Positions 1-5,463 of a stretch of 8,202 bases of DNA are shown piece by piece (the stretch's first letter is position 1; each line of letters starts with the position of its first letter). The translations under genes and the position numbers were made by a program. Where the stretch lies: positions 1-8,202 of the forward strand of contig JAEOTV010000187.1 in NCBI GenBank assembly GCA_016839635.1, read 5' to 3'. The notes below the pieces were generated by a model. The model was not told the DNA's origin. It saw only the letters and a list, made by a program, of their open reading frames with translations, and did not search any database. Source of the stretch: Promethearchaeota archaeon. Lineage in GTDB: Archaea > Asgardarchaeota > Lokiarchaeia > Sigynarchaeales > SOKP01.

Positions 1-1
1 A

Positions 2-121
2 TTAGCTAAAAAGAATAATCTTTTTGGTTATCTTGAATGTTCCGCGAAAAGTGGAGAAAATGTGGAAGAAATATTTCAAGAAATAAGCCGTTTAATGATG
101 ATCAAAGCTGGAGTTTTATAA
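2..121 (+). CDS. Ras/Rab-like small GTPase, C-terminal fragment
   Basis: This is the last 39 codons of a gene entering from the left edge, ending in TAA. The translation contains LECSAKSGENVEEIF. ECSAK is the G5 guanine-recognition motif of Ras-superfamily GTPases (SAK loop), and the following amphipathic stretch NVEEIFQEISRLMM matches the terminal alpha-5 helix. The P-loop, switch regions and NKxD motif lie outside the window. The protein stops about 20 residues after the SAK loop with ...MIKAGVL and has no C-terminal cysteine, so no prenylation signal of the eukaryotic Rab/Ras type is present. Asgard archaea carry many such GTPases, and Roadblock proteins such as the one at 3516 are known partners of some of them. 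Which subfamily this belongs to (Rab, Arf, Rag, Gtr or MglA-like) cannot be told from the fragment. Confidence 0.85.
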   Translation, partial: LAKKNNLFGYLECSAKSGENVEEIFQEISRLMMIKAGVL

Positions 122-140
122 CGGCAAGTTAACTTCTCTA

Positions 141-1001
141 TTATTTAAAAATCTCATCTAAATTTTCAATTACCATATCTGGGATTAAATTTTTATCAAC
201 ATCCTGAGATCTCTTAGAATTAGCTTTTAAATTTTCAATCATTTCCATAGTAGTAACTCCTGTTAAAACAGCTACAGTTTTTATACCTGCCCGATTACCT
301 GCTAGAATATCCGTATTCAAGCGATCTCCAAAAATGCATGTCTTATTAGCGGAAATTTTTGTATCATTTAATATTAAATTAATCCCAAAGGGTTCAGGTT
401 TTCCAAAAATTCTTACTGGTTCTTTGCTTGTACATATTATTAAGGCATTCACCATTACACCGGCCCCTGGTTTAAGACCACGAGCAACTGGTAAGGTTGA
501 ATCCGCGTTTGTTGCGTAAAATTGAGCTTTACCTTCCAAAATACATTTTTGAGCTATTGCTAATTTTTTATACTCAAAATTTCTGTCAAGCCCTACAATG
601 ACAAAATCAATATCATTATAATTAGAAATTTCTTCTATTACATTGTGTCCTTGAGCTTTTAGTTCTGATTTTAATCCAATTTCTCCAATAACAAATATTT
701 TAGCCTTCTTCTTTATCCTTGTAATTTCAGTAGAAGTTATTGAAGCACTCGTGTAAAAATCAGACACATCACTTTCTATATTAAAATTCTTCAATCTTTT
801 AACATAAGTCTCTCTAGTTGCTGTGGAATTATTAGAATTGTAAACTACTTTGATATTGTGCTCCTTTAATTCAGTGATTATGTTATCGGTATTTGGGATT
901 AATGAATCTCCACGATAAATTACTCCATCTAAATCAAAAATAGCTAACTTTAAATCATTCAGTTCATCAATAAGTGCTCGCATATTTAAAATTAAAACCA
1001 T
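141..1001 (-). CDS. HAD-superfamily IIA phosphatase (NagD / phosphoglycolate phosphatase-like)
   Basis: This is a 286-residue cytosolic phosphatase with all four HAD motifs. Motif I is DLDGV (D23 nucleophile, D25 acid/base). Motif II is NSNNS (S56, N57, N58, the TNN position of NagD proteins). Motif III is K201 in FGKPEP. Motif IV is GDRLNTD (D226 to D231, Mg2+ ligands). The insert between motifs II and III (about residues 80-190) is the C2-type cap, and NADSTLPVARG at 165-175 is typical of this subgroup. Family members hydrolyse phosphoglycolate, glycerol phosphate, nucleoside monophosphates or p-nitrophenyl phosphate; the substrate here is not predictable. The ATG at 1001 overlaps the end of the upstream lipid kinase gene by 10 nt. 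An alternative ATG at 983 (M7) would leave an 8-nt gap. Neither has a well-placed Shine-Dalgarno sequence, because AGTAGG directly abuts the first ATG. The overlap implies co-transcription with the kinase. Confidence 0.93.
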   Translation of the reverse strand: MVLILNMRALIDELNDLKLAIFDLDGVIYRGDSLIPNTDNIITELKEHNIKVVYNSNNSTATRETYVKRLKNFNIESDVSDFYTSASITSTEITRIKKKAKIFVIGEIGLKSELKAQGHNVIEEISNYNDIDFVIVGLDRNFEYKKLAIAQKCILEGKAQFYATNADSTLPVARGLKPGAGVMVNALIICTSKEPVRIFGKPEPFGINLILNDTKISANKTCIFGDRLNTDILAGNRAGIKTVAVLTGVTTMEMIENLKANSKRSQDVDKNLIPDMVIENLDEIFK

Positions 1002-2152
1002 CCTACTGGCAATCCTAATAAAAAGATAAAAAGCTGAAAGCCTACTGGGATAAATATAGGGTTTAGAATATTATCTGCCGTATAAACTGGAAAATAATCC
1101 GTTATAAAGAAAACTACTGCTCCAATTATAGCATAAACAGGACCTACAATAATTAATCCAATTAAATATGCTAATATTGTTCCTGCTAGAAAACCTTCCA
1201 CTGATTTAGTGTCTTTGCTCAATACTATTACTTTACGCTTTCCAAGTTTCCTTCCTACTAAAGCAGCAGCAGCATCCGAAAGACAAGCGATAAGTATCCC
1301 CGCAAAAAATGCTAAAATGTGAATAATCCCCGTCATGTAGAGCATATAAGAAAAAATAAATCCTGTAATTATATAAATCTGTGGTCCTGCGGCATTTATC
1401 TCTTTGTTTCTTAGCATTGATCGAGTTAAAAAATTGAAAATAGAATATTCAGGCCCCCAGATAATTCTAATCAAATCAGGAATTATCGCAAACATGAGTG
1501 AACCAATCAAAGCCATCATAAAGAGAAAATCAATTGCTAGGGCAATTGATATGGGGTCTCCTAAAACAAATGGAAAAAGAGAAATTGGTCCCCATATTAA
1601 TTCATATGCGGGTTGAATTTGTTCAATTAAAACAATTACACTATCACTTATTATACGAGTAACTGGAAAAAGAAGAGTAAAAAAACCAAAATAAGCTAGA
1701 ACAAGCAGTAATCCCGTTAAATGAAAACTCTTTCTAATTAATTCCATTTTAAAAGTAATTTCCTCTCTATAAGGATTTTCTTTTGTCATTCTATCAATAT
1801 ATCTTCTTAAAACCGGTTTTTTTCCTTCGGATAGATTGGTTTGCGGTTCTTCTAGTTCCATTTTCCTTTTTACTCTCTTAATTATCCCAAAAAAACTGAA
1901 GCTGAATATCAATATAATTCCTATCCACCACACCATAAACCCATTATAAGGATAAGGAAAAAATCTCCCAACTGCGTTATAATATCCAAAAATTAAGAAA
2001 CAAAACCCACATACGACTGTTGAAACTCCACCATACTTATTTTTCTTTCTAAATCCCTTTATACCAATATAAAACAACAAAAACATAAGGGTAAAGAATG
2101 CAAATGATAAAGTTAAATTATATAGACTATCAACAACCTCCCAGTAATTCAT
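992..2152 (-). CDS. Membrane CTP-type lipid kinase, dolichol kinase / DGK1 / phytol kinase family
   Basis: This is a polytopic membrane protein of 386 residues. Residues 137-144 (ELIRKSFH) match the E-x-x-RK-x-x-H signature of the SEC59/DGK1/VTE5 family. The C-terminal third carries the rest: D293 with AAAALVGRKLGKRK (294-307), the KSVEG loop (316-320), and TADNILNPIF (358-367), equivalent to the family's D-D/N-N-x-x-x-P motif. Known members use CTP to phosphorylate dolichol, diacylglycerol or phytol. In an archaeon, dolichol, geranylgeraniol or an archaeol-type lipid are candidate substrates, so the specific role is inference. About 110 residues precede the core, with three predicted TM helices (13-32, 43-60, 72-91) and a charged linker (92-130). 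That extension is longer than in a minimal dolichol kinase. An AGGATC sequence (2157-2162, minus strand) four bases before the ATG is a plausible ribosome-binding site. The stop overlaps the HAD phosphatase start, indicating one operon. Confidence 0.85.
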   Translation of the reverse strand: MNYWEVVDSLYNLTLSFAFFTLMFLLFYIGIKGFRKKNKYGGVSTVVCGFCFLIFGYYNAVGRFFPYPYNGFMVWWIGIILIFSFSFFGIIKRVKRKMELEEPQTNLSEGKKPVLRRYIDRMTKENPYREEITFKMELIRKSFHLTGLLLVLAYFGFFTLLFPVTRIISDSVIVLIEQIQPAYELIWGPISLFPFVLGDPISIALAIDFLFMMALIGSLMFAIIPDLIRIIWGPEYSIFNFLTRSMLRNKEINAAGPQIYIITGFIFSYMLYMTGIIHILAFFAGILIACLSDAAAALVGRKLGKRKVIVLSKDTKSVEGFLAGTILAYLIGLIIVGPVYAIIGAVVFFITDYFPVYTADNILNPIFIPVGFQLFIFLLGLPVGWF

Positions 2153-2156
2153 AATA

Positions 2157-2162
2157 GATCCT
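2157..2162 (-). promoter_or_regulatory. Probable ribosome-binding site of the lipid kinase
   Basis: On the minus strand the sequence AGGATC TATT ATG puts an AGGA core six bases before the start codon. It is one of the few recognisable Shine-Dalgarno-like sequences in the window and supports the ATG at 2152. Confidence 0.4.
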
Positions 2163-2177
2163 GAAAAGAATTTTATT

Positions 2178-2193
2178 AATTATTGAAATAATT
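2178..2193. promoter_or_regulatory. 7-bp inverted repeat in the divergent promoter region
   Basis: AATTATT-GA-AATAATT is a perfect 7-bp inverted repeat with a 2-bp spacer. It sits in the 81-bp gap between the divergent lipid kinase and URO-D-like genes. Dyad symmetry at a shared promoter is typical of an operator for a dimeric regulator, and TATA-like sequences (for example TTTATACT at about 2192-2199) lie beside it. In DNA this AT-rich such palindromes also arise by chance, so confidence is low. Confidence 0.25.
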
Positions 2194-2233
2194 TATACTC
2201 TAATAATTAATTTCGTTTTGAATTATATTAAAT

Positions 2234-3283
2234 ATGTCCCCTCATATAAGTAATTTCCTTAAAGCTCTATCAAAAGAAGCAACAACTGAAATTCCATTAT
2301 ATTGCACTGGATATCCTGAATTTGAATTCTTAGATAATTACATAACGCAATATAATCTTAAACCTGAGAAAACAAATCTAGTATTGAATGGTAAAAATTA
2401 TAATATCATTGAGCAAATGGGATTTGACGCCATCTCTTTATGGGATTTCCGTCGTGGAAAAGGGGGTTATATTTTGGAAGATCAAAGAAGGGTTGATGGT
2501 TGGGGGCGTATACATAAGGGAGACTGGTATATGTGGGATGGTGTTTTTAAAAATGAAAAAATAATTGACAACTGGGAACATTTAACACTTCCTTCAAAAG
2601 AAAACCTATTGAATTTAAAAAATTTTTTAAAAAGAACAAGTAAAAATTTAGATTATGTAATATCTTTACCTGGATTATTCGAAAAAACCTGGCAATCGAT
2701 GGGCTTCCATTATTTTGCTAAATGTTTAAAAGATAATATTAAATTTGTAGAAAACGTAGTCTCTTTTTTCACAAATTATTTGAAAACATTAATCAAAATA
2801 CTCCAAATCTCAGGAGCAAAACTTTTTTTAATAGCTGATGATTTTGGGTATAAAAATAGAACATTCATATCAATGGATATTTGGCGAAAACTATTCTATA
2901 AAGAATATAAGATAATTATAGATATTATACATCAGAACAAGCATCATATTATATTACATTCTGACGGATATATTTCTGATATGGTTGGAACTTTTATAGA
3001 CTTGGGCTTTGATGCGATTCAAAGCCTAGAATCTAGTGCTGGAGTGAATATCTTTAATCTTTTCAAGAAATTCAAAAATCAGATCTGCTTTATTGGAAAT
3101 CTAGATATGAGTCTCCTATCTTTTGGCACACCACAAGAAGTAAGAGACTATACACTCAAATTAATTACTAAAGCTAAAGAAAATAATTGCTCATTAGTAG
3201 TCTCACCATCACAACAAATCAACATAAAATGTAAACCTAAAAATATTAATGCAATAATTGAAACGACTAAAATATTTAAATAA
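2234..3283 (+). CDS. Uroporphyrinogen decarboxylase-superfamily protein (corrinoid methyltransferase-like branch)
   Basis: This 349-residue soluble protein has the conserved landmarks of the URO-D/MtaA TIM-barrel superfamily, in order: GFDAISLWDFR (63-73), DDFGYK (202-207), HSDG (242-245), LGFDAIQSLE (257-266), IGNLD (287-291) and GTPQEV (298-303). It is unlikely to be the heme enzyme HemE. The DDFGYK and HSDG pattern matches the uncharacterised COG0407-type branch that includes methylcobalamin:coenzyme M methyltransferases. In MtaA/MtbA the zinc site is H-x-C plus a distal Cys. Here the equivalent position reads H242-S-D244, so the canonical Cys is absent, although C333 lies near the distal site. 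No corrinoid protein or substrate-specific methyltransferase gene is next to it, so its methyl donor or acceptor is unknown. No Shine-Dalgarno sequence precedes the ATG, and translation from a leaderless or short-leader mRNA is plausible. Confidence 0.88.
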   Translation: MSPHISNFLKALSKEATTEIPLYCTGYPEFEFLDNYITQYNLKPEKTNLVLNGKNYNIIEQMGFDAISLWDFRRGKGGYILEDQRRVDGWGRIHKGDWYMWDGVFKNEKIIDNWEHLTLPSKENLLNLKNFLKRTSKNLDYVISLPGLFEKTWQSMGFHYFAKCLKDNIKFVENVVSFFTNYLKTLIKILQISGAKLFLIADDFGYKNRTFISMDIWRKLFYKEYKIIIDIIHQNKHHIILHSDGYISDMVGTFIDLGFDAIQSLESSAGVNIFNLFKKFKNQICFIGNLDMSLLSFGTPQEVRDYTLKLITKAKENNCSLVVSPSQQINIKCKPKNINAIIETTKIFK

Positions 3284-3515
3284 TAATTTAGATAATTACT
3301 ACAAATAGAGTCATCTTAAAATTAATAACAGTGTTTAAGAGTATTATCGTAAGAAATATCTAAACTAAATTAATAAGGAAATAATAATATAATTTAATAC
3401 ATAGTAAGAAATAAAAAAAAATAAATAAAATTAAAATAACTAAATTATATCTAATATAGTAAGTAAGAATGTAACATAATATTATCCTCAAATTATATCC
3501 TAATTACAAAAAAAT
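3284..3515. other. Extremely AT-rich non-coding spacer before the Roadblock gene
   Basis: This is 232 bases without a convincing gene. One 60-base stretch (3361-3420) has only 6 G or C bases. It contains A-tracts, short purine runs and imperfect repeats such as ACTAAATTA (twice) and GTAAGAA (several times). It must hold the URO-D gene's 3' end signals and the Roadblock promoter. Several TATA-like candidates exist, for example ATTATAT at 3492-3498, but none stands out in this composition. No tRNA or structured RNA is recognisable. Confidence 0.5.
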
Positions 3516-3893
3516 ATGATTCCCTTGGAACCCACAACTGAAAATCTTGATGATATCCTCAAAAAGCTTCTCGCAGCAATCCCAGAAGTAAAAGCTGCGG
3601 CAATTGTGTCTGCCGAAGGTTTACCAATCGCTTCTGCTCTCCCTCAAGGAGTTGATGAGACGAGGATAGCAGCCATGACCGCTGCACTTCTCTCTTTAGC
3701 TGAGAGATCTGTGATTGAGATGGAAAAGGGGGAATTCGACCAATTATACGTCAAAGGGAGTGATGGGTACCTCTTAGTCTTACAAGCTGGTCCCAATGCG
3801 GTATTAACTGTTTCTACGACGAAGGATGTAAGATTGGGATTAATATTTTTAGACTGTAAGCGAACTTGCGAAAAAATCGCGAAATTAATTTAG
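3516..3893 (+). CDS. Free-standing Roadblock/LC7 domain protein
   Basis: At 125 residues this is one complete Roadblock/LC7 domain and nothing more. Diagnostic segments are the N-terminal helix LDDILKKLLAAIPEVKAAAI, the strand pair IVSAEGLPIAS, the long central helix starting at DETRIAAMTAALLSLAER, and the C-terminal VLTVSTTKDVRLGLIFLDCKR followed by a closing helix. This arrangement resembles MglB and archaeal Roadblock proteins. They form homodimeric platforms or GTPase-activating partners for Ras-like GTPases and are related to Ragulator and dynein LC7. A Ras-like GTPase gene ends at 121 but is not adjacent, so a pairing is only a possibility. Base composition differs from its surroundings: lines 3541-3600 and 3661-3720 have 25 and 30 G or C bases per 60. 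The Ala-rich protein and possibly strong expression would explain this. Its TAG stop overlaps the TAA of the convergent reductase gene. Confidence 0.95.
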   Translation: MIPLEPTTENLDDILKKLLAAIPEVKAAAIVSAEGLPIASALPQGVDETRIAAMTAALLSLAERSVIEMEKGEFDQLYVKGSDGYLLVLQAGPNAVLTVSTTKDVRLGLIFLDCKRTCEKIAKLI

Positions 3894-4609
3894 TCTACTT
3901 CAATTATTGTATCATTTATTACATCATAATATAAATGGATATAGGAATGTTGTAAAACATCACATTTCTTAAGCGCTAAAGCTTTAATGTTGTATAAATC
4001 ATCATCAGTTCGGGGAGCTATTCCATCTATTAAAGTAGGAGTCTTAGTCCCACCAATTAGGCAGGGGGCTATTACAAGTGAAATGTGATCGATAAGTTTA
4101 TGTTTAAGAAATAGAGAGTTCAATGTTCCCCCCGATTGAATTGATAACTTTTCCATTTTATAATCTTGTTTTAGTTTTACAAGCAAATCTTCAATATTAA
4201 TCTCATTTGGATAATAAATAATTTTTAGTTCTTTTTCATTTGGTAATTCGAACGCGGGATGGATTTTGTTGTTTGTTACTATATAAATAGATTTAAATGA
4301 ATTTATTAGATAATTGACACCCTTTTTTGTAAGATGTGGTTTGCGATCAATTATTATCATGTTAACATCTTTATGGTTATCCACTTTTTCATGTACGTTA
4401 ACACCAATTTTAGCTAATACTTTTCCACTAATTAACGCATCCCTTTCCGTTTGAAATAAAAGATCGTAATATTGATAATTTCCCTCTTTAATTCCTTTGA
4501 TTTTAGGAAAATCACTTTCTTGATCTCGTTCATCGACTTCCCCTGTAGAGATTTTCCCATCTAATGATTGTATGAGAAAAAGGGTTGTTTCAGGTCTTTT
4601 CTTATCCAT
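3890..4609 (-). CDS. RibD C-terminal/dihydrofolate reductase-fold pyrimidine reductase
   Basis: This 239-residue cytosolic reductase has the RibD_C fold. The N-terminal strand plus SLDGKIS (15-21) is the classic S-x-DGK/R-I-A/S motif. SGGTLNS (159-165) corresponds to the NADPH-binding G-G-x-x-L/N turn. LIDHISLVIAPCLIGG (172-187) followed by TPTL is the usual L-x-D-x-x-x-x-x-x-P-x-x-x-GG signature. Archaeal members of this length are typically 2,5-diamino-6-ribosylamino-pyrimidinone phosphate reductases of riboflavin and F420 biosynthesis. The protein lacks the D-x-P-x-L-T segment common after the first helix in canonical RibD, and H175 replaces the usual Glu after D174. A paralog with another pterin-like substrate is therefore possible. 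No other riboflavin genes are nearby. GTGA eight bases before the ATG may act as a weak ribosome-binding site. It converges on Roadblock and diverges from the cupin gene. Confidence 0.85.
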   Translation of the reverse strand: MDKKRPETTLFLIQSLDGKISTGEVDERDQESDFPKIKGIKEGNYQYYDLLFQTERDALISGKVLAKIGVNVHEKVDNHKDVNMIIIDRKPHLTKKGVNYLINSFKSIYIVTNNKIHPAFELPNEKELKIIYYPNEINIEDLLVKLKQDYKMEKLSIQSGGTLNSLFLKHKLIDHISLVIAPCLIGGTKTPTLIDGIAPRTDDDLYNIKALALKKCDVLQHSYIHLYYDVINDTIIEVD

Positions 4610-4722
4610 TGATTTCTCACTTTTTTTTGTTATTTTATAATCAAACAGTGTAATATAGTAATATAATTTTTAAAAAAATCATAGGCAGTTGATTTATTAA
4701 AAACTATTAATTAAAATAAAAT
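4610..4722. promoter_or_regulatory. Divergent promoter region of reductase and cupin genes
   Basis: This gap separates two divergent start codons and so must contain promoters for both. It has T- and A-tracts and TATA-like runs such as TAATATAATTTTT (about 4660-4672). No specific operator or riboswitch fold was recognised. Confidence 0.35.
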
Positions 4723-4731
4723 GGAGTTGAT
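4723..4731 (+). promoter_or_regulatory. Shine-Dalgarno sequence that fixes the cupin start
   Basis: GGAGTTGAT differs by one base from the ideal GGAGGTGAT complement of the 16S rRNA 3' end. Nine bases separate GGAG from the ATG at 4736. It overlaps an in-frame ATG at 4721, which therefore lies upstream of the ribosome-binding site and is unlikely to be used. It is the strongest Shine-Dalgarno sequence in the window. Confidence 0.65.
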
Positions 4732-4735
4732 TTTA

Positions 4736-5101
4736 ATGGAAAACGATAAAAGCAGATATTTTATTGATATAGAAGATGCTCCTAAATTTACGCAAATGGA
4801 AGGCTTAGAGACAACAATTCTTACCGGACTGCATGGTGGGAAAATGACTATGGCGTTAAATGCCACCTTACCTGGACACACTGTCCCTATACATTCTCAT
4901 AAGCATGAGCAAATTGGCGTGGTATATAGAGGACAAGCAAAACTTCGAATTGGAGAGGAAGAGAGAATTGTGAAGAAAGGAGATTTTTTTTGCATACCCT
5001 CAAACACACCCCACGGAGATACTTGTATAGGTGATGAACCTTTTGTTATGCTTGATATTTTTTATCCTTTGAGAAAAGATTTTTTAAAAAAAATGAAATG
5101 A
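4736..5101 (+). CDS. Small single-domain cupin protein
   Basis: This is a 121-residue single cupin barrel. Cupin motif 1 is PGHTVPIHSHKHEQIGVVYRG, with metal ligands in H-S-H-K-H-E: H53 and H55, H57 nearby, and E58. Motif 2 is GDFFCIPSNTPHG, giving the last histidine (H93). Numbering is from the ATG at 4736; add five for the longer frame. All four canonical ligands are therefore present and a mononuclear metal (Mn, Fe, Zn or Ni) is expected. Such small cupins include sugar-acid isomerase-like KdgF proteins, dioxygenase-like enzymes and ligand sensors, and the sequence alone does not choose between them. The start at 4736 is preferred over the in-frame ATG at 4721 because the Shine-Dalgarno sequence lies between them. 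The YciI-like gene follows after 49 bases on the same strand and may be co-transcribed. Confidence 0.93.
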   Translation: MENDKSRYFIDIEDAPKFTQMEGLETTILTGLHGGKMTMALNATLPGHTVPIHSHKHEQIGVVYRGQAKLRIGEEERIVKKGDFFCIPSNTPHGDTCIGDEPFVMLDIFYPLRKDFLKKMK

Positions 5102-5150
5102 TGAATTAAATTTTAAAAAATAAATAAAATTATAAGAATAATTGATACAA

Positions 5151-5462
5151 ATGCCAAATAAACAACATTTTTTTGCTATTATAAAACCCTATCGTCAAGA
5201 TTTCATAGTTAACCCTAAAGAAGAAGAAGATAATATCATGTCTGATCATTTTCTCTACTTACAATCCTTATTGAACCAAGGTAAGTTATTTTTAGCTGGA
5301 CCCACATTAATACCTGAAGATCCCTTTGGTGTAATAATCCTTGAAACTAATAATGAAAAAGAAGCTAAAAATTTGCTCGAAAACGATCCTTCTGTCAAAG
5401 CGAAAATTCAAAATGTTGTAGAATTTAAACCCATTAGGTTATCTCTGACAAAAAACAAATAA
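5151..5462 (+). CDS. YciI-like (YCII domain) protein
   Basis: This 103-residue protein is a single ferredoxin-like alpha/beta domain of the YCII family. The signature is present: H33 followed by FLYLQSLLNQGKLFLAGP (34-51), then GVIILETNNEKEAKNLLENDP (60-80). The conserved histidine (H33) and the aspartate of the DP motif (D79) form the His-Asp pair thought to be catalytic in family members, some of which act as small hydrolases or chlorohydrolase-like enzymes. The substrate is unknown. The frame extends in front to a TTG at 5142, but the ATG at 5151 is favoured because no ribosome-binding site supports the TTG. The gene follows the cupin after 49 bases, probably in one unit. Its TAA stop is separated by one base from the stop of the convergent propeller gene. 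Confidence 0.9.
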   Translation: MPNKQHFFAIIKPYRQDFIVNPKEEEDNIMSDHFLYLQSLLNQGKLFLAGPTLIPEDPFGVIILETNNEKEAKNLLENDPSVKAKIQNVVEFKPIRLSLTKNK

Positions 5463-5463
5463 T

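Noticed and set aside
126..135. Palindrome AAGTTAACTT between the GTPase and the HAD phosphatase
   Set aside because: It is only ten bases, has no loop or adjoining T-tract, and cannot form a useful terminator hairpin. It is likely chance.
334..519. Open frame of 61 codons on the plus strand inside the HAD phosphatase gene
   Set aside because: It is antisense to a clearly conserved gene with all HAD motifs. Its translation has no domain-like features.
1404..1616. Open frame of 70 codons on the plus strand inside the lipid kinase gene
   Set aside because: It is antisense to a conserved membrane kinase, has no ribosome-binding site and shows no recognisable motif.
3284..3515. Possible small RNA or CRISPR-like repeats in the AT-rich spacer
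   Set aside because: The short similarities (ACTAAATTA, GTAAGAA) are irregular in spacing and length and fit low-complexity AT sequence. No stable stem or tRNA-like fold was seen.
4721..4735. Upstream in-frame ATG of the cupin gene
   Set aside because: The GGAGTTGAT ribosome-binding site lies between this ATG and the one at 4736, so the later start is the one served by it.
5142..5150. TTG start for the YciI-like gene
   Set aside because: There is no Shine-Dalgarno support, and the ATG nine bases later gives the usual family N-terminus.
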